Of a DNA stretch of 20,357 nt, positions 13,713-20,357 are shown one piece after another (the first letter of the stretch is position 1; the number at the start of each line of letters is the position of its first letter). Position numbers and translations under genes: made by a program. The notes under the pieces were generated by a model that had not been told where the DNA came from, made no database searches, and saw only the letters and a program-made list of their open reading frames with translations. This stretch comes from Gammaproteobacteria bacterium (lineage in GTDB: Bacteria > Pseudomonadota > Gammaproteobacteria > SZUA-229), in NCBI GenBank assembly GCA_026998145.1, contig JALTRC010000482.1, forward strand, positions 1 through 20,357, written 5' to 3'.

Positions 13713-16700
13713 ATGCTTTCCAGACAACTACAGGCCTTAATCCATCACACCGGCAGCAGCACCATCGGCCAGCTATATGGCTGCGCTGAAGCCTGCACCA
13801 TTGCCCAGCTTGCCGACAATAAAACTGCACCGCTGGTTGTGATCACCTCCGATGTACAGCAGGCACAGCGACTGGAAAACGAGCTGGGATTTTTTCACCC
13901 CAGACAACAGGCCGGCATTCTGCATTTTCCCGACTGGGAAACCCTGCCCTATGATATTTTTTCGCCTCATCAGGATATTATTTCCCAGCGCCTGACCACC
14001 CTGTATAAACTACCGGATATTCAGGCAGGTGATGTTTTAATTGTGCCGGTGGCAACACTGTTACAGCGTTTAAGCCCCCGCTCATTTATACAAAATAATA
14101 TTCTGCTGCTGGAAACCGGACAGCAGCTGGATCTTGACAAGTTTCGCCACCAGCTGGAGCAAAGCGGCTACAACTGCGTAAACCAGGTAATGGAGCACGG
14201 AGAATTTGCCGTGCGAGGCTCCATTATCGATTTATTTCCATCCGGCGAGTCCTCACCTTACCGCATTGATTTATTTGATGATGAAATCGACAGCATTCGT
14301 CGTTTTGATGCGGAAACCCAGCGCTCTTTGGAAAACATAAAACAGGTTAATATATTACCCGCAAGGGAATTCCCCTTTAATAACGAAGCCATCAGCCAGT
14401 TTCGCTCCCGCTACCGGGAAACCTTTGAAGGGGATCCCACCCGCAGTAAAATTTATAACGACATTTCCGATGGCCTGATACCTTCGGGCATTGAATATTA
14501 TCTGCCATTATTCTTTGATCGTTTGCAGAGTTTGTTTGATTATCTACCCGACAATACGGTTTTTATCAGTGAGCCGTCACTGGACGAACATATACAGAAT
14601 TTTCATCAGGATGTTGCACAGCGTTATGAACAGCGCCGCCATGATATTGAGCGCCCCATACTGGCGCCGGAAAAATTATATCTGCACCTGGACGATGCCC
14701 TACAAAAGTTAAAACAGCACCCCTGTATTTACACGCAAAATTTTAAAGTGCAGGAAAACGAACATCACATTAATCTGCCCTTTAACGCGCCGCCCAGCCT
14801 GCTAATTCAAGCTCGCACAGAAAAACCGGCCAAAGCCCTGAACGACTTTCTTAAGCAAAACAAAGGCCGCATATTATTTTCAGCCGAATCCAGTGGTCGC
14901 AGAGAAGCCATGCTGGACATGCTTCGCCACCAGAAAATTCATCCCCATGAAGTAAAAAGCTGGCAGGATTTTATCCACAGCAGTGAAAATATTTGCATTA
15001 CGGTTGCTCCCCTTGAACAGGGCCTGAACTTACAACAACCCGAACTTTGCATTATTACCGAATCACAATTATTCGGTGAACGCACCCAGCAACAAAGACG
15101 CAAAACCCGCACCCGGGATGCGGAAGCCATTATCGGCAATCTGGCCGATTTACATATTGGCGCACCGGTTGTACATGAGGAACACGGGGTTGGCCGCTAT
15201 CTGGGTTTGCAAAAGCTGGACGTGGGCAAGGTGGATGCAGAATTTTTAACCATTGAATACAGTGGCGGCGACAAACTTTATGTACCGGTTTCATCACTGG
15301 ATTTAATCAGCCGTTATACAGGCGCTGATGAAGAACATGCGCCCCAGCATAAACTGGGCACAGGCGCCTGGCAAAAAGCCCGGCGCAAGGCCGCACAAAA
15401 AGTCCACGATGTGGCCGCCGAAATTCTTGATCTCCATGCAAGGCGTGCCGCTAAAAAAGCCTATGCCTATCCACTTAATGAAGAAGAATACGCCGCCTTT
15501 GCCGCCGCCTTCCCGTTTGAAGAAACCGAAGATCAGGCCAAAGCCATTCAGGCGGTTATTGACGATCTGCAATCCGAACTTGCCATGGATCGAGTCGTCT
15601 GCGGCGATGTGGGTTTTGGCAAAACCGAAGTCGCCATGCGAGCCGCCTTCGTTGCCGCCAATGCGGGACGACAGGTAGCCATACTGGTACCCACCACATT
15701 ATTATCCCAGCAACACTTACAGAATTTCAAAGATCGCTTTGCCGACTGGCCTTTTAAAATCGAGGGGCTTTCCCGTTTTCAAACCGCCAAACAGCAAAAA
15801 GAGATTTTTGCTGAACTGGAAAAAGGCACGGTCGATATTGTGATTGGCACTCACAAATTATTATCCAAAGACATCAAGTTCAAGGATTTAGGTTTATTGA
15901 TTATCGATGAAGAACATCGCTTCGGCGTGCGCCATAAAGAGCAGTTTAAAAACCTGCGCGCCGAGGTGGACATACTCACCCTCACCGCCACACCGATCCC
16001 CCGCACTCTGAATATGTCCCTATCCGGCCTGCGAGATCTGTCCATTATTGCCTCACCGCCTACTCAGCGTCACGCCATCAATACCTTTGTTTCCGAATGG
16101 AATGACGCACAGATTCAGGAAGCCTGCTTACGGGAAATTAAACGGGGCGGCCAGGTGTATGTGCTACATAACGATGTGAAAACCATTGAAAAAATCTGCC
16201 GGGATATTGAAAAACTCATCCCCGAAGCTAAAGTGGAATACGCCCATGGCCAGATGCGTGAGCGTGAACTGGAACAGGTGATGCTGGATTTTTATCACCA
16301 GCGTTTTAATATTCTGGTGGCCACGACCATTATCGAAAGCGGTATCGACATACCCTCTGCCAATACCATTATTATCAACCGGGCAGATAAACTGGGTCTG
16401 GCACAGCTGCATCAAATCAGGGGCCGCGTGGGTCGTTCCCATCATCGCGCCTATGCCTATTTAATCACCCCGCCCCACTCGTTAATGACCAAAGATGCTA
16501 TCAAGCGTCTGGAAGCCATAGAATCACTGGAAGACCTGGGCGTCGGCTTTACCCTGGCCACCCACGATCTGGAAATACGCGGCGCCGGCGAGTTACTGGG
16601 TGATGAGCAAAGCGGCCAGATACATGAGATTGGTTTCAGCCTTTATACAGAACTACTGGAAAGAGCAGTAAAAGCACTCAAATCCGGCAAGAACATTGAT

Positions 16701-17168
16701 CTGGATACCCCATTACATCACGGTACCGAAATCGATCTGGGAATCCCCGCCCTGCTACCGGATGACTATGTTTTCGATGTACATGAACGGCTGATTCTAT
16801 ACAAACGAATCTCAGCTGCCAAAGATATGGGGGAACTGAAGGAGCTTCGCGTAGAACTCATTGATCGCTTTGGTCTACTACCGGATGCTGCGAAAAACCT
16901 GTTTGCTGTTACGGAACTCAAACTCAGCACCCAGAGTATTGGCGTGAAGAAAATTGATGCAACTGAGAACAGCGCCAGAATTATTTTTGAAGAACAGGCT
17001 AAAATAGATCCGACTCAACTGATATTGATGATTCAGAATCAGTCCAGTCTGTATAAGTTTAATGGTAAAGACACTTTATACATAATGAAAGAAACTGACT
17101 CAGCTGAAGATCGAATAGCCATAGTACAGGCAACTCTTTCACAACTAACACAACAGGAAGCCGCATAA
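13713..17168 (+). CDS. mfd: Transcription-repair coupling factor Mfd
   Basis: The 1151-residue protein matches the length of E. coli Mfd (1148). It pushes stalled RNA polymerase off lesions and recruits UvrA. The N-terminal UvrB-like module contains DWETLPYDIFSPHQD at about 73-87; the RNA polymerase-interacting CarD-like domain begins near 483 (VVHEEHGVGRYLGL); the RecG-type motor has Walker A GDVGFGKT at 631-638, DEEHRFGVRH at 732-741, TATPIPRTL and, in the second RecA-like lobe, TTIIESGIDIPSANT and QIRGRVGRS. The C-terminal TRCF domain (about 1000-1130) is complete. ATG 13713 gives the expected N-terminus although no strong ribosome site precedes it. csiV follows with no gap. Confidence 0.98.
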   Translation: MLSRQLQALIHHTGSSTIGQLYGCAEACTIAQLADNKTAPLVVITSDVQQAQRLENELGFFHPRQQAGILHFPDWETLPYDIFSPHQDIISQRLTTLYKLPDIQAGDVLIVPVATLLQRLSPRSFIQNNILLLETGQQLDLDKFRHQLEQSGYNCVNQVMEHGEFAVRGSIIDLFPSGESSPYRIDLFDDEIDSIRRFDAETQRSLENIKQVNILPAREFPFNNEAISQFRSRYRETFEGDPTRSKIYNDISDGLIPSGIEYYLPLFFDRLQSLFDYLPDNTVFISEPSLDEHIQNFHQDVAQRYEQRRHDIERPILAPEKLYLHLDDALQKLKQHPCIYTQNFKVQENEHHINLPFNAPPSLLIQARTEKPAKALNDFLKQNKGRILFSAESSGRREAMLDMLRHQKIHPHEVKSWQDFIHSSENICITVAPLEQGLNLQQPELCIITESQLFGERTQQQRRKTRTRDAEAIIGNLADLHIGAPVVHEEHGVGRYLGLQKLDVGKVDAEFLTIEYSGGDKLYVPVSSLDLISRYTGADEEHAPQHKLGTGAWQKARRKAAQKVHDVAAEILDLHARRAAKKAYAYPLNEEEYAAFAAAFPFEETEDQAKAIQAVIDDLQSELAMDRVVCGDVGFGKTEVAMRAAFVAANAGRQVAILVPTTLLSQQHLQNFKDRFADWPFKIEGLSRFQTAKQQKEIFAELEKGTVDIVIGTHKLLSKDIKFKDLGLLIIDEEHRFGVRHKEQFKNLRAEVDILTLTATPIPRTLNMSLSGLRDLSIIASPPTQRHAINTFVSEWNDAQIQEACLREIKRGGQVYVLHNDVKTIEKICRDIEKLIPEAKVEYAHGQMRERELEQVMLDFYHQRFNILVATTIIESGIDIPSANTIIINRADKLGLAQLHQIRGRVGRSHHRAYAYLITPPHSLMTKDAIKRLEAIESLEDLGVGFTLATHDLEIRGAGELLGDEQSGQIHEIGFSLYTELLERAVKALKSGKNIDLDTPLHHGTEIDLGIPALLPDDYVFDVHERLILYKRISAAKDMGELKELRVELIDRFGLLPDAAKNLFAVTELKLSTQSIGVKKIDATENSARIIFEEQAKIDPTQLILMIQNQSSLYKFNGKDTLYIMKETDSAEDRIAIVQATLSQLTQQEAA

Positions 17169-18038
17169 GTGAACCCTTTTTATCGATTATTGATCCTGAC
17201 AAGCTTATTAGTAAGCTCTCATACCCTGTTTGCAGATGAGACTGGATATGAAGTAGAAATAATCATATTTAAGAATACCAATGACCTATACTTAAATTCT
17301 GAAAATTGGCCAGACAAAACACCCATACCTGGAATTTCAGATGAACCGCCTGCCTCCAATTCTTCAACTGAAGATAAGCATATCAATACGACCGATAATG
17401 CCTCAAATACAGACAGTATAAAAACAGCCAGGGAAGCATTAGCAATCAGCGCTCCAACAGCTATGACTATAAGCCCACCCATAGATTTAAATTTGCAGGC
17501 AGAGATGCTTAAACCAGACCAATTCAAGCTGGCAAAACAAGCTGAAAAATTAATGAGAAATCGTCACTATCAGGTTCTTATTCACACAGCATGGCGACAG
17601 GCAGGACTCCCACAGGAAAAATCTTTTCCTGTGCACATAAACAGTCTTGAATATAATAAAAACTATTCAGCACCCAACATAACAGCCGGTAAGACATCAT
17701 TGAGCACAGCGGCAGAACAGCATCCATCCCAGGAAAATACCTCTGATTATATTGATGGCAATGTGACTCTTGTAATGAGCCGATATTTGCATATCAATAT
17801 CAATTTAGATTTACATAAAAAACAGGATTCAGCCCAGGAAAATATAGAAACAAGCGACAATAATCCAGGGAACAAAGAAAAAATATACACGATTAATATT
17901 GAACGACGAATGAAGAGCAAGGAAATACATTATATCGACCACCCACTGGTCGGCATACTGGTTCTGGCCACCCCTTTTAAAATAGAGTCACCAGAAACAG
18001 CCACAGATTCTAATACAATTTACAAAACGATTAATTAA
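17169..18038 (+). CDS. csiV: CsiV-family periplasmic protein
   Basis: The 289-residue protein has a signal peptide (about 1-22, ending HTLFA-DE), then YEVEIIIFKNTN, the family-typical start of CsiV, a Ser/Thr/Asn-rich low-complexity stretch (about 50-80), the conserved LMRNRHYQVLIHTAWRQ at about 128-144, an extended VTLVMSRYLHI segment and the C-terminal RRMKSKEIHYIDHPLVGILV. In Vibrio cholerae CsiV binds peptidoglycan and supports PBP1A activation through LpoA. It starts with GTG at 17169 immediately after the mfd stop, with AGGAA nine bases upstream, so the two are co-transcribed; mfd-csiV adjacency is also known in Pseudomonas. Base composition is lower in GC than mfd. The 54 bases to the convergent methyltransferase hold no strong terminator, only short imperfect repeats. 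Confidence 0.85.
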   Translation: MNPFYRLLILTSLLVSSHTLFADETGYEVEIIIFKNTNDLYLNSENWPDKTPIPGISDEPPASNSSTEDKHINTTDNASNTDSIKTAREALAISAPTAMTISPPIDLNLQAEMLKPDQFKLAKQAEKLMRNRHYQVLIHTAWRQAGLPQEKSFPVHINSLEYNKNYSAPNITAGKTSLSTAAEQHPSQENTSDYIDGNVTLVMSRYLHININLDLHKKQDSAQENIETSDNNPGNKEKIYTINIERRMKSKEIHYIDHPLVGILVLATPFKIESPETATDSNTIYKTIN

Positions 18039-18092
18039 ATAACATAAATAATAGACACGCTCGACCAGTATATTTTCAATAGAGCCAGGTCG

Positions 18093-18692
18093 CTATTTAA
18101 ATTTCACTAAAGCGCACCGCCAGGACAGGTCTTTATCTCTATCATTACTAACATGAACAGCATCAATGACATCAAATTCCCTTTCAATATCACCCCAATG
18201 ATGTTTACTCACTTCCTGCTCATGCATTGAAATAACAAACATTCCACCAGGACTTAACATATTTTTATAATGGTTAAGTATAGATACGGCGTCATTAAAA
18301 CAATATAAACTTTCATTAAAAATAATGAGGTCATATACCATGGAACTTTCATAAGTTCTTGCATCAGCCACAAAAAATTCTGTACGATCATCGGAATACT
18401 TTTTATTAGAAATATCAATTGCTACTGATGATACATCAATGCCTGTATATCGATCATAGGGTAGAACAGACAGACGCTGTTGTAATACACCTTCCCCACA
18501 TCCCACATCAAGAATACGTCCCTTTGCCGAAACATATTGGCAATACCCTTCAATAATTGAATAGTGAGATAAATCTGGTAACTGATTTAAATAACTCCAT
18601 CGACCAGTAAGATACTGTTTATCCCAATCCTCCTTATCCAGTTTTTCAACATCAATCTTTCTATTAAGAAACAATATCCTTTTCAGATCCAT
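18093..18692 (-). CDS. Class I SAM-dependent methyltransferase
   Basis: The 199-residue soluble protein has the class I methyltransferase core: motif I ILDVGCGEG at 60-68, the acidic residue Asp86 in TGIDVS that would hold the ribose, Asp110 in VADARTY, and motif IV-like LIIFNESLYCF at 122-132, then the LSPGGMFVIS strand at 146-155. The aromatic WDKQYLTGRWSYLNQLPDLSHY near the N-terminus (23-44) is seen in methyltransferases from polysaccharide and lipid clusters, so a sugar or polysaccharide substrate is a reasonable guess, not shown. ATG 18692 follows the deacetylase stop by 28 bases, with AAGG ten bases upstream, so both belong to one transcript. Low GC compared with the housekeeping genes suggests different origin. 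Confidence 0.82.
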   Translation of the reverse strand: MDLKRILFLNRKIDVEKLDKEDWDKQYLTGRWSYLNQLPDLSHYSIIEGYCQYVSAKGRILDVGCGEGVLQQRLSVLPYDRYTGIDVSSVAIDISNKKYSDDRTEFFVADARTYESSMVYDLIIFNESLYCFNDAVSILNHYKNMLSPGGMFVISMHEQEVSKHHWGDIEREFDVIDAVHVSNDRDKDLSWRCALVKFK

Positions 18693-18720
18693 TACCAGAT
18701 AACCTTATTGACATTTAGAA

Positions 18721-19737
18721 TTATTTAATCGCCCTTCTAAATAAATATAAGGCCATTTTAGAATAATTCAACCGCCCCGATGGATCCTCCAGATCACACT
18801 GCTCAATATTAAATCTCCCATAAACATTTATTTCATTATATTTCAGTTTATTTAAATGACTTCTTCCTGTAAATATTGAAGTATAACCTGCCTCAATAGC
18901 AGACTCGATTAAAGTATGATTTTCCACCCCATGGGGAAATGACATACTTGTCGCTGGAGAAGCGTCTATTATTTCTGCAAGCTGATTTCTACTTTCACGC
19001 ATATCCCTTAGCGCTGACTCTATCTGGTTATAAGGCTCATGTATGACCCCATGAGTACCCATAGAAAAACCTGATCGATATAATTTTTTTAGCTCTGACG
19101 CATTCAGCATTTGATTATTTCCTGGAAGGCTGGCCTCAAGTTCAGATATTGGTTTTTTAAATTTCTCTTTAATATCAGAAGATGATTTTTGGAGTGTATT
19201 TATAAACAATCGAATATGAGACTCATTTTTTATAATTTCATCATCTATTTCTGCCAGTGAAGATATTTTTCGTACCCATTCATCTGATAACAAACCCATT
19301 CGCCATGAGCTATATAATGCTTCCTGCCATGACAGTATTTTTTTGCCAATAGATGAAGTCGTAACAAATAATAACGGCCGAACCTGATTTAGCCGGGATA
19401 TCTTCTCTGCATAATCAATATTGTCCGACCAACCATCATCAAAAGTAACAAGCAGAGCCCGATCAGGTAAAGGTATACTGCTGTTTATAGACTGCTCCAA
19501 ATCATCATAAGAAATGACATTATAATGCCGGTTAAAAAAAACCAGACAATCGTTGTAGAATATGTCACTAACTGTCCAGTCCATATCCGCCTGTTTCCAG
19601 CGAGCGTCATCCACTGGCAACACACGGTGAAACAATACAACTGTTAGTGTGTTTTTATTCCTGGCAGTATGAAGAGCGCCCAATACTCCAAGCTTATACA
19701 CCAATTTCTTAACAAGATTTTTTATTTTATCCAGCAT
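18721..19737 (-). CDS. Polysaccharide deacetylase family protein (CE4/NodB-like)
   Basis: The 338-residue protein has a basic, weakly hydrophobic N-terminus (1-25) without a clear signal peptide. NodB motif 1 is TFDDGW at 98-103 (Asp100 base, Asp101 metal ligand), motif 2 is HGVIH at 229-233 (two metal His), and SFPHG at 266-270 is a later motif. About 125 residues separate motifs 1 and 2, more than in compact NodB proteins; the helical stretch 135-215 (WQEALYSSWRMG...) looks like an insertion typical of deacetylases in exopolysaccharide clusters. It likely removes acetyl groups from an N-acetylhexosamine glycan or its lipid-linked precursor. ATG 19737 has GAG nine bases upstream. It leads a two-gene transcript with the methyltransferase. 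The gene is AT-rich. Confidence 0.85.
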   Translation of the reverse strand: MLDKIKNLVKKLVYKLGVLGALHTARNKNTLTVVLFHRVLPVDDARWKQADMDWTVSDIFYNDCLVFFNRHYNVISYDDLEQSINSSIPLPDRALLVTFDDGWSDNIDYAEKISRLNQVRPLLFVTTSSIGKKILSWQEALYSSWRMGLLSDEWVRKISSLAEIDDEIIKNESHIRLFINTLQKSSSDIKEKFKKPISELEASLPGNNQMLNASELKKLYRSGFSMGTHGVIHEPYNQIESALRDMRESRNQLAEIIDASPATSMSFPHGVENHTLIESAIEAGYTSIFTGRSHLNKLKYNEINVYGRFNIEQCDLEDPSGRLNYSKMALYLFRRAIK

Positions 19738-19776
19738 ATTTTTGTACTCGTAATTAAATTTTATATTTCCCCATCT

Positions 19777-19820
19777 AAAACAGCATATTACATCAATATA
19801 TTTATAGAATTGGCTGTTTT
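19777..19820. repeat. AAAACAGC/GCTGTTTT inverted repeat
   Basis: AAAACAGC at 19777-19784 and its exact reverse complement at 19813-19820 are separated by 28 AT-rich bases, 40-83 bases upstream of the deacetylase start. This could be an operator pair or chance in AT-rich DNA. Confidence 0.3.
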
Positions 19821-20035
19821 CAGAATATCAAATAACACTGTATAAAAACATGCTTGTTTAGAAGAATTCAGGTAGAAACCAGCATCTATAATTCAATATA
19901 ATTTGTTATTTTTTTAAATTACCTTAAATCTATATAATTATGTCCGTTCCAGACTATTCATTTTACTTTTTGAACCACTACACAGTTATTTATTTCAACT
20001 CTTCTAGAATTCTCATCACAGATTCGTGTGTTCTT

Positions 20036-20065
20036 TTGACCAAATCCCATTACCCAATCGATAAT
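20036..20065 (+). promoter_or_regulatory. Predicted promoter of the fibronectin-III lipoprotein gene
   Basis: TTGACC (20036-20041) and GATAAT (20060-20065) are separated by 18 bases, close to sigma70 consensus. Transcription would start near 20072, giving a leader of about 55 bases before ATG 20127. Confidence 0.55.
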
Positions 20066-20126
20066 ATAGTGTTTTTTACTCTAGCAGCATTAACTCGACC
20101 TATAGATTTATATTCAGGTAACCAGC

Positions 20127-20357
20127 ATGTTTAAACCATTCCATTTAAGATTTTTAGTAACTTACGCCTTGATTGGCATACTTTCTGCCTGTACCGGAGC
20201 AGGACAAGTTCCCGTCGATAATTCAACTGGCTCCCTGCCGGCAGATACATCGCCACCCTCCAAACCAGCCAATTTAAACGCCGTTGGCATGTCTGCTTCG
20301 TTTATACAGTTAGAATGGTCTGCATCAGTAGATGATGTTGCAGTTGTTGGCTACAGG
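20127..20357 (+). CDS. Lipoprotein with fibronectin type III domain (N-terminal part)
   Basis: The frame opens with ATG 20127, seven bases after AGGT, and is open through the window end (77 codons). The first 22 residues form a lipoprotein signal with lipobox LSAC (19-22; Cys22), and Thr at +2 argues for outer membrane sorting. A Pro/Ser/Thr-rich linker follows (about 26-47), then PSKPANLNAV at about 46-55 and LEWSASVDDVAVVGYR at 62-77, the classic first strands of a fibronectin type III domain as found in secreted glycan-active enzymes and surface proteins. What lies beyond the FN3 start (carbohydrate enzyme, Ig-like repeats, other) cannot be seen. It is divergent from the deacetylase gene, in the low-GC part of the window. 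Confidence 0.8.
   Translation, partial: MFKPFHLRFLVTYALIGILSACTGAGQVPVDNSTGSLPADTSPPSKPANLNAVGMSASFIQLEWSASVDDVAVVGYR

Larger units (their letters stand above)
19738..20126. other. AT-rich divergent intergenic region
   Basis: No gene is supported in these 389 bases. The region holds the deacetylase promoter zone (minus), an 8-base inverted repeat at 19777-19820, an imperfect second copy of the lipoprotein start region at 19866-19885, and a predicted plus-strand promoter at 20036-20065. A 64-codon frame at 19940-20134 has no ribosome site and no recognisable domain and is treated as chance. Confidence 0.6.

Noticed and set aside
18039..18092. Bidirectional terminator between csiV and the methyltransferase
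   Set aside because: Only five-base or bulged inverted repeats (CGACC/GGTCG, AATA/TATT) are present, not enough to call a terminator.
19940..20134. 64-codon plus-strand frame upstream of the FN3 lipoprotein
   Set aside because: No ribosome site, no recognisable pattern, and it overlaps the promoter and start of the better supported lipoprotein gene.

Overview
The window looks like chromosomal DNA of a gammaproteobacterium. The evidence is the gene order pyrG-kdsA-eno-ftsB-ispD-ispF, the mfd-csiV pair, nagZ next to a purine phosphoribosyltransferase and a methylthioinosine-type phosphorylase (an arrangement also known around mfd/nagZ in Pseudomonas), and proteobacterial ZapE, YqiA and FtsB. 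No rRNA, tRNA, transposase, integrase or CRISPR array is visible. Most of the sequence is tightly packed housekeeping DNA of intermediate GC.

Layout. 1-535 (minus) is a membrane methyltransferase cut by the window edge. 597-4441 (minus) is a five-gene overlapping operon, nagZ-mscS-dsrE-hpt-mtnP, with a good sigma70 promoter at 4473-4501; it combines peptidoglycan recycling, a small mechanosensitive channel and purine/methylthio salvage. 4622-5230 (minus) is yqiA with its own promoter and an odd start region. 5297-10909 (minus) is pyrG-kdsA-eno-ftsB-ispD-ispF, making CTP, Kdo-8-phosphate, phosphoenolpyruvate, a divisome subunit and two MEP-pathway enzymes; PEP made by enolase is a KdsA substrate, and CTP is used by IspD and for Kdo activation. 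From a divergent intergenic region, 11158-18038 (plus) runs zapE, a double-thioredoxin exported protein, a 66-residue unknown, mfd and csiV. Downstream the base composition drops: 18093-19737 (minus) holds a SAM methyltransferase and a polysaccharide deacetylase, and after a 389-base AT-rich gap a fibronectin-III lipoprotein starts at 20127 (plus) and runs off the end. This last part looks like the edge of a surface-polysaccharide or accessory region.

Non-coding structure gives the more unusual signals: a 77-base near-perfect palindrome built of heptamers after zapE (12262-12338), a three-hairpin C/G-rich repeat between eno and ftsB (6968-7028), two back-to-back hairpins between kdsA and eno (8359-8408), and a well-placed ribosome site that initiates a five-codon out-of-frame ORF overlapping the yqiA start (5224-5253). 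I see no clear previously undescribed multi-gene system; the least explained proteins are the tandem thioredoxin protein with its small partner and the DsrE-like/MscS pair.
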